A stretch of 64,000 bases of DNA from Lithospermum erythrorhizon (lineage: Eukaryota; Streptophyta; Magnoliopsida; Boraginales; Boraginaceae), in contig JADFUC010000581.1 of assembly GCA_019722365.1 (NCBI GenBank), forward strand, positions 1-64,000. The letters run 5' to 3'. The notes under the pieces are model-generated. The model had not been told where the DNA came from, did no database searches, and saw only the letters and a program-made list of their open reading frames with translations. The position numbers and the translations under genes are program-made. Shown here piece after piece: positions 23,876-37,000 of the stretch. Each line of letters starts with the position of its first letter. Position 1 is the stretch's first letter.

Positions 23876-24165
23876 AGCTCACCGTCGATATAGGCATCAT
23901 TCTTGGGAGCAAAATTCAGCAAACTACATTCAGTAGCTTCCTCACCAGTGGCAAAGACGTTGACGGTGGGATTGAGTTTGCTTGGGAGAATGGATGGCAC
24001 AGAGTTGTGTTGGAAAGTGATTCCAAACAACTGGTTGAGGTGTTGACTGGACACCAACAAGTCCCAGCCGAGCTTGAAATCTAGTGGGGAACATTCTTTT
24101 CTTCTTGAATTCAAACATTTTACAAGAGAAACTAACAATGTGACACATACAATCGGCCATTGGAT
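23876..24165 (+). pseudogene. Orphan RNase H-like (RVT_3) domain fragment
   Basis: The plus strand reads AWENGWHRVVLESDSKQLVE near 23970-24030, followed by VLTGHQQVPAELE. A few frameshifts later come FLLEFKHFTRETNNVTHTIG and HWII. The ESDS...LV...REtN.vAH pattern is typical of the plant RNase H-like domain found at the C-terminus of LINE-type reverse transcriptases and in stand-alone host fragments. The piece starts without a Met and is interrupted by stops. It is not contiguous with the LINE at 26.0 kb, so it is a separate remnant. Confidence 0.65.
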
Positions 24166-25019
24166 CATCGGGGGTGTGTGAGGCTTGTTGGGTACATTGC
24201 GCCTTAGCAGCTATTCGTCCGTTATCCTTAACTTGTATTCTTTATTGTTTGGTTTCGCTAGTGTTGTTTTCCAACTCCGTCACAGTTGGCATTTTCCAAG
24301 CTCAAGCATCTTTCAAAGGAAAATATTTGTCACAGTTGGCTGTCATTGATCAAGATAGGATCTTTGGTGATCCATATCCATTATCTCGGTTTAACATCAT
24401 CAGAGCTAGCATGTCTACTCAATTGAATGGAGTTACATGTTTAGGGAAGCTTATTGCTAATGAGCTTTGGGTGTCAAGTAAACCCCTTGTCCCGATGAAA
24501 GGCAGATTTACAAACATGTTTCATTATTTTCTTTATTTGCAACTGCAACAGTTGGATCAAGCTTTCAAATCTTTTAATTGAAGAGAAGGACAACTAGGTT
24601 AAATTTCATTTGACAATTATCAATCGTGTTATAAAGAAAGAGAATATCTCCCGAGACTTAAATCATTTCACCTTTTCTTTGGATCGACTTCGGAAAAATC
24701 AAGACTTTTGCAGGCTTCTTGGTCCCTTTCTATTGACAATCTCATTTTCGAGGAAAATGTGGTGGTTTCCAGATATTTTACGTTTTTTGAACCCCATTTA
24801 ATGGAAATTGTGGCTCGTGATCACATCAGTTTTGAGGATTCTAGGATGAATGTTGCGGAATTTCAAAATCTTGCTAAAAGCAAAAGGACTAATCATTGGA
24901 CTTAAATTTTGGACTCAGCTTTGGAAATCAGAGTATTTTGATTTCTATAATTATCGACCGTTGCAAAAATTATTGTATGATTTATTCTTAGTTTTTAGTT
25001 AAATGGTTACTCGGCCAAG
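24166..25019. other. Unrecognised open stretches, possible gene fragment
   Basis: The plus strand stays open for unusually long here: 24174-24581, and a second frame through 24708-24905 (EDSRMNVAEFQNLAKSKR). Composition looks less AT-biased than the flanks and could reflect a decayed coding sequence. I cannot match it to a family. It follows an RNase H fragment on the same strand, so it may be part of the same retroelement or a captured gene piece. Confidence 0.3.
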
Positions 25020-25841
25020 TGTTGAATAAATAGTAATTATAAATTGAATATAGAACTGCGATATGCTCGAGAGGTTATGCGGTGCTGAATCTACATAACC
25101 CGATAAATATCATCATGATTGATTATATTCTTATCACATTTAATATTATACGAGCCCGAGGAAGGTCGCGCGCATACAATGGCCGTTGAGTTATATTCCA
25201 TGTATGGGATTAAATAAAGTTGTTAAATTGGGGAGTTGATTGAAATCAACGGGATTTTAATCAAAGAAATTTTTACATTGATAATGTAGAATACAAATTG
25301 AACAAAATAAGTAAATTAAATTGCTATTTCAATTGGCGGTTTAACAGAGGAATCTTATTAGTAACTTGTTAAGTTACTTACTCGTTTAGTAATAAGTAAG
25401 TTAGCGACGAGTTAGCTATTTATCAAGCGAGTGGTATTCGGCGGAAACAAAAGGGACTATATAAGGGAAAAGATGAAATGAAAACTTAAGCATTCATTTA
25501 GGCTCCCCAAATCAATTCGACCTTCCCACTCCCATCTCCGCTGGTTTTTGAGTCAAAGTTTTGACTGAAATTCTTGTCAAGATTCTAGCCTTGAGTCAAT
25601 CGGTGACTCGGCCAGCTGGCGTGGACTAGCTGGAGGCATTTCACTTGAGGTCTTTGAGAGTTTTCTGAGAAAAATTGCTTGAGGAAGAAAGTTGCTAATA
25701 TCCGCTGCATATTGTAAGTACTCTCGTATTCATACGTGTATGAATTATATTATATATGTTTTCGTTCGTTATTATACATTTATTTGATCTTGATTGCATT
25801 TGTTTATTTTTATTATGAATAAATTGCATAATTTTCCAACA
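25020..25841 (+). mobile_element. Candidate solo LTR (copia-like)
   Basis: The segment starts TGTTG and ends CAACA, matching inverted termini of a copia-type LTR. TATATAAGG near 25459 is a good TATA box, followed by a typical leader-like C/T-rich region. No primer-binding site follows (next bases TAAGGATGG) and no internal domain adjoins. Target-site duplicates are not obvious. The start is less certain than the end. Confidence 0.45.
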
Positions 25842-26033
25842 TAAGGATGGGTTGAATTCAGGGTCTAACATGGATATTCATATTTGCACACTCGTAACCC
25901 AAGTAATCCTATAATCCTTAGATTCTCCAAAATTAAGGTTTGCTCATCTTTTTTATCCTATTTCATGTCCTCTATTATAAATAAAACTCAATGAATTTGG
26001 GTGGTTGTTCCTCAACAACCCCAAATGCCATCA

Positions 26034-28729
26034 TGAAAATCTTATCATGGAATTGTAGAGGTCCTCGTCAAACTTCAAGTAGCTCATTTGCATTTGTGTC
26101 CCTTTGCGCGTAATTTAAACCTGATATTTGTTTTCTTAGTGAAACTATTTGTTCTACTAGTACCGCCAATTCTAGGCTGTTTAGACTTCTTTTTCCAATT
26201 TCTTTTGGTTTTGATGCTATTGGTCACAGTGGTGGTCTTTGGGTAGGCTTTTACTCTAACATTAAAACAAAACCCATTCTACTTTCTAAACACCTCCTTC
26301 TCTTTGAGATTACTACAGAACACAACTTCCTTTGGTACCTTGCATGTATTTATGGTCACCCCAGATTGCATCAAAGACAAGATACCTAGAACTTTATCTC
26401 CCAACATCTCAAACCCCTTTTCCATTCTCCCATCCTCCTTTGCTGAGATTTCAATCAAGTGCTTCTCAACTCAGAAAATACCCAACCCCAACCAACACCA
26501 TCCCTGGATCCCTACACTTGCTCAATTTTCTTTTTGAATTTGGGATTGATGACCTTCCTCATACGGGGTGCAAATTCTCTTGGTTTGGAATTAGGCGTGG
26601 TATTAGTATATTTGCAAAGCTAGATAGAGCTATAAGCAATTTTGAATGGTCGACTGCGTTCTCATCCTTATCCTGTCAAGGTCTTCCCATTCAAAGATTG
26701 GACCATGGGCCCATTCTTATCTCCACCAAAAACAATAATCATGACATCTCTAGACCTTTCAAACTTTAATCTTTTCTCACCCTCCTCCCTGACTTACCCT
26801 ATCTTATTGTAGATTCTTGGCTTAACACCCCTGATAACCATCCCACCTCCTCTTCAATCCGTTACCTTATTCATAACCTCAAACATGTGAAGAGTGTCAT
26901 CAAAATGTGGAACAATTATCGTATTGGAAATATCTTCTCTCAAATTAAGCAGATTAAAAAAAAACTCACCTCTATTCAAAATCGGCCATCCAGTTCATCA
27001 AATATTGCCTTAGATGCCAATCTTCGTAATCAACTTAATCTCTTATGCAAATCTGAAGAGGAATATTGGTGATAAAGATCTAAGCTCATGGCTATCTTAG
27101 AAGGTGACAAAAACACAAAAATTTCACTCTCATGTCAAATACAAAGCCAAGATCAACAACATCTTTGAGCTCCACGGAGCCTCAGGAAATCGTATCACTA
27201 AAGAAGAAGACATCAGAGATCATTACTCACAATTTAACTGCCTCAACACCCAATTTTTCTCGTGATGAAGTCAAGATGGCTCTCTTTCAAATGCCCCATT
27301 ACAAATCCCCTGAACCCGATGGTTTCCCAACAAAATTTTATCAGAAAAATTGGGATGTGGTTGGTAATGATGTCATTAAAGCAACTATTGAATTCCTAAA
27401 TAATGGTCACATTCTCAAAGAAATTAACAACACATTCATCACCCTTATTCCTAGAATTGACTCACCATGTTCGATTAGGGATTATCGACCAATTAGTCTT
27501 TGTAATGCCATTTACAAGATTGTATTGAAAACCATTGTGAACCGTCTCAAACCAAGATTCATTCCCTCTATCTCCCTTTCAAAATGGTTTCAGGTATCGT
27601 AGGCCTGTGATAACATTATCACGGCTCAAGAACTTACCCACACCCACGAACCTCCAAACGCAGTTAACGGACTACAGCCCATCGCACCGATACGAGCAAA
27701 GCCTTTCATTGCACTAGATGGGATTTTCTCTCAAACTCCTTCGAACTCAATTTCTCTCTCTTCCCCCCAATCGATACGCTTGATCAAAGAATGTGTGACT
27801 ACCGTTCAATATTCAATTATTGTTAATGGTCAAACCACTGAACCTTCAAGCCTGACTGTGGTCTTAGACAAGGGGACCCCCTTTCACCCATTCTATTTGC
27901 CTTTTGCACTGAAGCTCTCTCCTCTTCCCTTCTTCACCACCAAAACTCTAAGAATCTTAAAGGAGTTTTTATTACGAGAAATGGGCCTCAAGTATCCCAT
28001 CTTCTCTTTGTTGATCCATCTCGACAATAAAAGCCTGAACACTTTCCACTCAACCCTCAATACCTTCTGTAAAGACTCTGGACAAATCCATGATCACCTT
28101 CAGTCCATGTACACCCTCTCTGATTAGAAACTCAACTCTGGCGACCCTAGGCATATCTGAGTCTCTCACTTCTGGAAGCTATTTTGGTATTCCACTGGAC
28201 ATTACCACACATAGAAAATACATTTTTGCCAACATCATTGAAAAAATAAAAAATAAAATCCTTTTCTGGAAGTCTAAATTTCTCAACTTTGCTGGACGTG
28301 TCACTTTGATTAAATCGGTGCTACAGACCATCCTTGTCCATCCCATGGGTGTTTATAAATTCCCTCTCACGGTCCTGTAGGATATTGATCGGATTTTGGC
28401 TAACTTCCTCTATGGAGGAACACAATCCTCATCTATTCATTGGATTAATTGTGACTTTCTTCACTTAGAGACTAGTCAAGGTGGCCTTGGTTTCAAACAT
28501 CTTCACCACTTTAACTCCGCACTCCCCACAACGGGTTGGTTTTTCACGCCCCAATACCCTCATGTCTTCAACCCTCAAATCAAAATACTTTCCAAACACC
28601 ACTCCATTTACAGCCCTGGTCAAATCAAACTCTTCTTAGACCTAGAAAAGCCTTCACTCTAGCATCGAGTGTATTTCAGATTCAATGATATGGACTGTTG
28701 AAAATGGTTCCTCTATCAATATTTGGAAT
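26034..28729 (+). pseudogene. L1-type LINE ORF2 (endonuclease + reverse transcriptase), broken and truncated
   Basis: The coding frame begins MKILSWNCRGPRQ at 26034, the start of the apurinic-type endonuclease of plant L1 elements. Later pieces include a SHSGGLWVGFY-like block (here GHSGGLWVGFY), DLPHTGCKFSW and RLDHGPI (a damaged SDHxPI). The reverse transcriptase follows: KSPEPDGFPTKFYQKNWDVV, LIPRIDSPCSIRDYRPISLC, a VNGQTTE block and SHLLFVDPSRQ near 27993-28025. The catalytic FADD has become FVDP, losing an essential Asp. SGSYFGIPLD, FLNFAGRVTLIKSVL and QGGLGFKHL mark the C-terminal part. The last LINE words read WTVENGSSINIWN at 28690-28728, where the gypsy LTR begins, so the gypsy element landed inside the LINE. 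Confidence 0.9.
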
Positions 28730-31031
28730 GAAATAACCCTTTACGTTTAAACCATTAAAACACAAGAATATATCGCTTGGGTATGAACCTGCAGATAAGA
28801 TAAATTCTTTTTGGAATAAAATAGATATACCAAGACGAGTATATGAGTAGTATTATGCTACACGGATAATAATATATTTAGAATCATTTTCATTAAATTT
28901 AATGACAAAGTGGAAAAATAAAGCAATATAACAACGAAAATTTCTTAACTTTTTACTCTCTATATATCTCTTTAAATCCAAAATATCTCCCCATCCTTAT
29001 CTCCTCCCCCTCTTGACCGAAATCATCATCATCTTCATCACCATTTCATTTTTTTTTCTTCTTTTTGTTATTTTCTTTGTCTTGTGAACTTTTCATAATA
29101 AAAATTCAAGCTTTAAGTGTTCCTTGACTCATCATCTGGAAGATCTAAGTATACGATACAACTCTTAAGCTCTTCCTCTTCATGTCTTGTAATTACCTAG
29201 ACGACATGTTATGTTGTTTTATCATTTGAAAGATAGGACAAAATATTATATTAAAGATTGAATCTTACTTAGTTTATGGTAGATTTAGAACCATTTTGCC
29301 ATGACCTACATATTGAAACAGCTTTTTAGAGTATATCATCGGTAGGACAGCTATATTATGTATGGGTTTGATTTTTTGCTTATTTAATCTCAGTTTTTAT
29401 ATAAGAAATAGGAAATAAATAGTAAATATGTTCCAAAAATTATAAAATTTTGTTTTTAAATAAGTGTTGTCATAGGAGTTGACCTATGTGTTATTAGTTT
29501 TCATTTTGAAGTTGTTTTGTATTTATTATAAAATTTTGGAGGTCAAATGGTAGAAATGATATACAAATAGAAAAATATAAATTTTGGACATTTTAAAGTC
29601 GATTTGATATTTATTTTGAATTACGAGATCGAGAATAATAATAATCGATTTAAATGGAGAAAATTATATTTTTATGCTATAAAAATACTTCACAGCTTTG
29701 TCGACCATTTTACTACATTTTGAACTACGATCATTATACCGGATTTTTGATTATATTTGATCTTTTATTTGGGATTTAATAGAGTATAAACGGGAGGTTA
29801 TTAAACATAAAGTAAAATAACGTAATAATCAGCTTTGACAGACCGAATCGACTCAAGACGGACTACCTGTGAGATATTTTAGTTGTTTTTGCTCGAGGTG
29901 AGTACAACTTCAATGAACCTTCATATATATTATGGTTATTTGGCATGTTTTGTCACGTGATTATATCGAACGTATATCGAAAGTTATCGAGATCGACGCG
30001 AGATTGTAATTGTTATGATTATACTCACGCATTGTTGCGCTGCTGTGATCAGGTTGGCGCTATATCGCCAGATTGCTTCGGTGCATTTGCGTATTATTTT
30101 GTAGTTTGATTTCATAAATGATATATATACATCGAGGGGGGTATTCTAATCGGTAGGCCAGCGTGATACGACACGGGCGGCAAATTTTGTGACGCTTCGG
30201 AGGTTTAGCGGATATGCATTGAGGGGGCAAAATGGGTCGAGGATCATATGTATATATATGTCGAGATGTGTAAATGGTGGACGTTGGTCGCATGATGACG
30301 GACGGAGGTTTTGATGTTATATATTTTGCTGGACTAACCATTCTTGATTTTGTTGTTTTATTTGAAATTTAATATTTGATTACGTGTTATCGATGGTTGG
30401 TAAATATAATGTACGAGGTTACGTTGATTTCAGAGTGATATCAATAAGAGATAACTATGTACTCAGGAGTAGTTATTCATCGAGTAGCCTTACTAATGTT
30501 TATACAAATGTTCTTATATATAAGTACGATTATATGTCATGGATACTATTTGTATTTATATTCACTAAGCTTCGCACCTTACTCCCTATTCTTTACGGGC
30601 GGCGCTAAGCGCCTAGGTTTCGTGGAATGATCGCTGGTTGCCGAGGAGCGCCATGGACAGACATCGCTGAATAAGATCATAGATAAGCGCGTCATGTATT
30701 ATGAAGTCCTCAACAGTCATTCTCCTATTACTGTTTCCTCTTGTTATGTTTCTAGACAGACGCTATGTGACAGGGTCGTTTGCAGACCATACTACTATTA
30801 TGATGTATCAGGAGACTTTGTTGTGTATTGTTTGGTCAGATTATTCAGTTGTTGTATGTTTATGTCGATGATGCTGCTTGTAAGGCTGTTAGTTCACCAC
30901 GACGTGGACTAAAAGAGTATTATTATTATTAATATCAAATGAATGCATTTTGTGTTGTTATCCATCGATTGGGTGACTGTGTATGTTGTTGATTTATTTA
31001 ACTCAGCGGCAGACTGGGGCGGATCGTTATA
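28730..31031 (+). mobile_element. 5' LTR of a Tekay-like Ty3/gypsy element (family A)
   Basis: The 2.3-kb LTR begins TGAAATAACCC and ends ...GATCGTTATA, a damaged version of the usual GGTCGTTACA end. The first 0.7 kb is repeated at 37907-38640. A TATA-like CTCTATATATCTC lies near 28966. TGGTATCGCAGCC at 31036-31048, four bases after the end, is a tRNA-Met-type primer-binding site with one or two changes. GTGAGTAC words and GC-richer stretches in the last third resemble families B and C, suggesting related lineages. Confidence 0.8.
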
Positions 31032-34000
31032 ATTTTGGTATCGCAGCCTAGGTTTAGTCTTATGGTGTCTTGTGGTTATGTGCCCAAAGTTTATAGTTGT
31101 CAGGGGAGTTGGAAATATTTGAGTCTTCTAGCGAGTTTAATCTTTCCTTTCTCGATAGATCGTAGACCGTGAGATGTCACCACGCAGTCTATTCATTCAA
31201 GGCCGGGCGAGAGGCGTGATCAAGAGGTGCGCCGAAGAGCTACAGAGGTGCCGTAAGAGGTAGCAAGAAATGCAAGTAAAATGCGAATAGCATTATAGGC
31301 ATGGGATGAAGCCTGGGCTGAACAACAAGGTTCCGTAAACGTTGACGGGAGATCGGGAGCAAACTATTTGACCGCTTCTAAAGCTGGACTCCGCTAAAGT
31401 TCGGGCTGAGCCGATTCTCCTATCTGCATTAGAGTTCATCCGAAATTTGGAGAGCATATTTGCTTCATAATTAATGAGAGTCGAGGACCACATTTGCGCT
31501 TTGTAGATTACACAAGGAGCTTCCAGATCGGGGGAAAATGTACACGATTTTGCTGCGATCGATTGCATTAATCAAAGTGACGTTGGGATCGCTTAGGAAC
31601 TATTTCCAAGAGAGCTTTTGTCTTAGAGTGCACATGTCGGCTTTAGAAAGAGAATTGATCCAGCTTAAACAAGGGGGTAGAAATATAAATGACTATGAGA
31701 AAAGATTCAGCGATCTATGTCGTTTACTTCCAAAGGTAAATGCTAGCGAGAGGAAGAGGATCGAGAGATTCGTGGACGGATGAATTGAGAGAGATCCGCA
31801 CTGCATTGTCACTAAGAATTTTGGTAACCTTTCTGTATTATTGAATGATGCCCATGTGCAGTAGATGGAGTCACGAGTGTCGTTACTTGGGGAGAAAAGA
31901 GGGACATGATGCTTTAGATGGCGGTTAATCGATTTCTAGTTCCGTGGACGCCCACTACAATTAGCTGCTTTGGTTAGAGTCGCCTGCTCGCTACTAATTC
32001 TCAATTCTAGCACTCACCGCTCGATGCCCGTGTCTTTTAGTCGGTTCGGAGGATCTCAGAGAGGTTATCAGGGGAGGCAGACTAACAATGAGTGTTTCCG
32101 TTGTGGTAAACCGGGTCATAAAGCTGTGGAATGTCGTGATAGAGTTGTGGTCTGTTAATTTATATCGCCAGAATGACATTATCATATTAATTGTCCCTGT
32201 GAGGTGCGCAAGCAGCTGAAGTGCGCACATCTGCTCTCCAGCTTCACCCGGTTGCAGGAGTGCTATCATGAAGTCGAGGAGGTCGGTTCGGTGGTAGAGG
32301 AAGCTTCGGGCATGGAACTGGAAATAGTCAGAGTGGTAGTATTATCGGAACTAGTCGAGCGGTGTAGGCCGATGCACGTATTTGTGGTTACCTCCAGCCA
32401 GAAGCTCAGATTCTCCTGTAAAGAGCTGACAGTACTCTAAATTTACGTGGGTTCAAGCTAAAGTTTTGTTTGATTCAGTAACCCATTCTTTCATCTCCTC
32501 AAATTTTCCAAAGATATTCCGATAACTCGAGAAATTCGCTATGCGACTTTTAATCCAATGCCGGTAAGAAGTCTGTTAAGATCGACAAGTGCATTTAGAA
32601 CCGCCCCTTAAGTATCGGAAATTAATGTCCGGAGATGGATTTACTTCCTTTGATATGGATGATTTTGACCTTTATTTTGGGATGGATTGGTTAGAGACAT
32701 CATGCTGATAGATTGTCATCTTAAGAAGATCGAATATCTAGTCCCTCGAAAATCTAAGATCTTTTCCTAGGTGATAGAAAAATTCTTTCCTCTTGTCTCA
32801 TTTCGCTTAGTTGCCCATAAGATATCGGTAAATGGATGTGTTTGTTATCTTGCCCATGTTATTGACACAATTAAAGAGAGATCGAATCCAAGAGAAAAAT
32901 GTCGCGGCAGTAGTATGTCGATTGCAGGTTTCCCGAGAAGTTTTCGTGACTTCCTCCTACGCGAAAGCGGAGTTCTCCATAGAATTATTTCCTCGGTACT
33001 ACTCCGATTTCTATGGAACTCCATAGAATGGCTCCGACAGAGTTGAAGGAGTTGAAAATTCAATTGCAAGAATCGTTGGATATGATTCGTTTCACCAATC
33101 GCCCACCCTTGGGTGCTCCCCTGTGATGTTTGTCAAGAAGAAATATGGATCTCCGAGGTTTCATTGATTATGTGAAGTTTAATAGCAATACCTAAGAATC
33201 ATATCCGTTGTCTGTGATCGATGATCTGCTTGATCAATCGGTGGACGCCTGTGTATTTTCTAAGATTGACTCGAGGTCGTTACCATCGCCTGAGGATTAA
33301 GGAGGATGATGTATCAAGTCGGCATTTAAAACAAGCTTACGTGGGCATCATGAAGTTTTTGGGGATGCCGCTTGGGTTTAATTTAATGCACCTCAAGATT
33401 TATGGACTAAGTGAATCGTGTTCCGCCTATTTGGATGATAAATTTGTGGTGGTGTTTATTGATGACATTTTGATATATTCTAGAAGTGAGGAGAATATGA
33501 AGAGCACATGGAATCAAGGCCGAGACCTCGACGAGAAACCTAATTCGTATGCTGAACTTTTCTAAGTGTGAATTTTGGTCAGCGTGCGCTCGGTCATGCG
33601 ATTTAGAGAGTGGCATAAGTGTTGATCCTCAGAAAGTTGAAGTTGTGATGAATTGGGAACGACCCACAAGTGTTATCGAATAAGAAGTTTTCTGGGTCTA
33701 GCGGATATTATCGAGATTTATACGATTTCTCGATTATCGCAACACCACTGACCAAGTTGACTAGAAGCGGAGTTCCATTTGTCTGGCGCAGGAGCGTGAA
33801 CGGTAAGTTTCACGAGTTGAAAGGGAAATCCAATCTTGACGCCTCCGCTGTCGACTCTTCCGCCGTGACGTATTGGCTATGTCGTGTATAGCGACAAGCC
33901 ACATTGTGGGTCGACGCACTAACGCAACATGGTAGTAAAGATTACGACGCGACGCTTGAAAAATCATGCAGAAGAATTACGACGCATGATTTGGAGCTAC

Positions 34001-37000
34001 CGGTAATTGTATTTGCACTTAAGATTTGGAGGCATTATTGGTATGGTGACGTGTCAAATTTTTACCGACTCACAAGCAAGCCAAGTTATCTACCTACGCA
34101 GCAGATTTAAATCCGAGACATCGAAAGTGGACGGTTTATTAGTGATTATGATGTTTCCACGAGTATCATCCCCGAGTTTAACGCGGGTATTTATGCATTA
34201 AGTCGTAGTGAGGTTAAGAGCCGCTAATGAAATGAAGCAACTTGGTGTGTTAATTTTGGGAGAGGAAGAACGGCGGCTCATTGGCGCAAATAAGAGTTCT
34301 GAATGTTCTTCTCGATCGAATACTCGAGCTGAAATCAGAAGATGAGAAGGCGAAAGATAATCAAGAAGTGAAAAGCGAAGTAGATCAAAATTTGTGGTGA
34401 GAGATACGGAACCCTTACAATCCATGGTAGATTATTTGCGCCTCGACTCTCTGTGAGTTAAAAGTGGAGATTTTGGACGGCTCGTGAATGGTCCATATGC
34501 ATCCTGTGGTATAAAGATGTATAGAAATTTACAGAGCATTGTATTGTGGCCTAAGACAAAAGAGAAATTGCTGAGTTTGTATCAAAATAAGATTTGCCAA
34601 CAAGTGAAGAAAGAATACGACATCCGCCGGGATTATTGTAAATTCTCTTCCTATTCCAGAGTGGACTTGCGAACATATCACGATGGATTTTGTTTTCGGA
34701 CTCCCGAGAACGTTGAGAAAGAACGATGGTATTTAAAGCGATAGTGATAGACTGCTGAAATCGGGCTGATTTCTTACCACAATTAAATCGATCACTGTCC
34801 TCGAAGAATTGGCAAGGTTGTATTGCTGATCAAATTGTTCGACGTACGCTGAGCGCCGCAGATCCATTGTGTCAGATCGAGATGCTGGCATAACGACTCT
34901 GTCGGCCGCAGACTGAGGTTAGGCTCGCCGGCAACATGAACATCATAGTTCATCATACAACCTGGACCAAAAGAATGAACTTAAAAATACAACGTGACTA
35001 AGCCCAGATGGCGATCTAAGACAACAACACCACACTTCACAATTCCCTCAATCTTACAAATCATATACAACACATTTTCTTAATACATGCTTTGACATAA
35101 TACAAGGTATAATTTGGATCTAATCGTTGAGGATATCCTAGCTGCACCCAAATCTCGAATCATGATCTACTCGACTCATCGCCACAATTGACGCCGCACG
35201 CCGACTTTTCCCTAACAACAAACAACACTGGGGTCCCTTAAATAAGGGCGAAGCTCGGTGGAAAGCTCGTGAATACTCATATATAACAAGCTTCATATTC
35301 AATCACACATATATAAACATGTAATATCGCATAATCGTGATAATTACTTTCATTATATCTTATCATGTTTATTCATATCACTGGGCCACCTCCTTAATGA
35401 CCTCATGGGCTTATCATCGAACTAGTTTTAATGCCAATCAACTTTATAAAAATACCTCATAATAATAGATAATACTATAATATCAAATAGCTCAAATACA
35501 TCACATAAGCAACAATAACTTATTCCGGCCCCCTATTAGAGCCTGCCACCACCCTAATAGAAAAACGCTATCTGCTGCCTCTACACCGCTAAGACCAACA
35601 AAATATTAACTCTACCGCTACTCCTACACCAAGTAGCTGACACACCAACCTCAGAGGAGGACCAACTAACCGAATAGAGTTCACACATAATCATATTTAA
35701 TCATGATTCTAACAAATACCGAGACACATATGTCGTTGATTCATGAATACCGGTGGATCCTGGCTGGGCCGTCGATTCAAGAATATCGGACATATCTGCC
35801 ATGATAAGTCATTAACGCAAATCATATCCATTTCCCATAATATGGCCATATCATAACCTCATACTAATACATAACCATTTCAATATCACTAAATATCATC
35901 AATACCGATACTTTCAATATATATATTTCTATTATTTATCATTCTGGCCCCCATTCTTTTTCATATATTACCATCATCACGTTATCTTCACATAACATCA
36001 TAAATCTCAACATCCTATATTCACATCAATATTAGAATAAATCATTTTTAGTATTTTCATCCTTTTCCTTTAATGTTATCAACCAATTGATTTATTTCTT
36101 TCTATTCATTATATTCATAAATACATAGAATCTCCTTTAACAATTATTTTATAACATCAACTCTTTACCCATATATAGTTATATCAAAATATCTCAAATC
36201 TATAATATTCCATCTCATATATTGATATTCAACCTAGTTTCTCACTAACCACTACTAATCAACCTCAAGACTCTCATACTTATACACCTTGTACTCATTA
36301 TATCACACTAATTTAGTCAAGATCATATTTTACTTGGAAAGTCTCATCTCAATAATTAACTTCTATATATCTGGCCTTATTAATTATTGTATTAGCCTAC
36401 TGTGAATCCTTTTAATAGTTATTCACTTACAACAACCCAAAATATACAATACACATATTCATAATGTATGAAAGATTATAAACGTGTGATATGAGTACTC
36501 ACCTCTAGTTAAGCCAAATATCAACAACTTTATTACTTCAATCACCTATTTGATATCAATCTTTTTACTTCTTGAAACTTGTTAGAACTTTTAGGATTAT
36601 GCTTTTAGAGAGAGACAACTTCACAAACGAAAGAAAACATTCGGGAAAAGCGAGGGGAACCTACGCCCATAAACGAGAAGAAAGAAAGGAGGAAAAAAAT
36701 TTATATAATAAAGCCAACTTTGAAGCAAGCACGAGCTAACATTAAGCAAGAAGTGAGGTCCCAAGCAAGCATCTAGTGTCGCTTTTTTGGAAAAAGATGA
36801 GTAGTATTTAGCTAGCTATACACTTATCTAGTTCGAGTTTATTTTACGTAGAGTAATACTCAATTATTACTTAAATCATAAAAATTCGGGTTATTTCAGC
36901 CTAGATTCACCTCCGTGTATTTTGGAAAGGATTTCAATAAGCGACTGGCCTAAGGTTAATTTGAGTAATATTATTTCATCCACAAATACGGGCAAATGGA

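Noticed and set aside
30384..30912. Two plus-strand frames of 74 and 72 codons
   Set aside because: Both lie within the 5' LTR of the gypsy element and have no recognisable domain.
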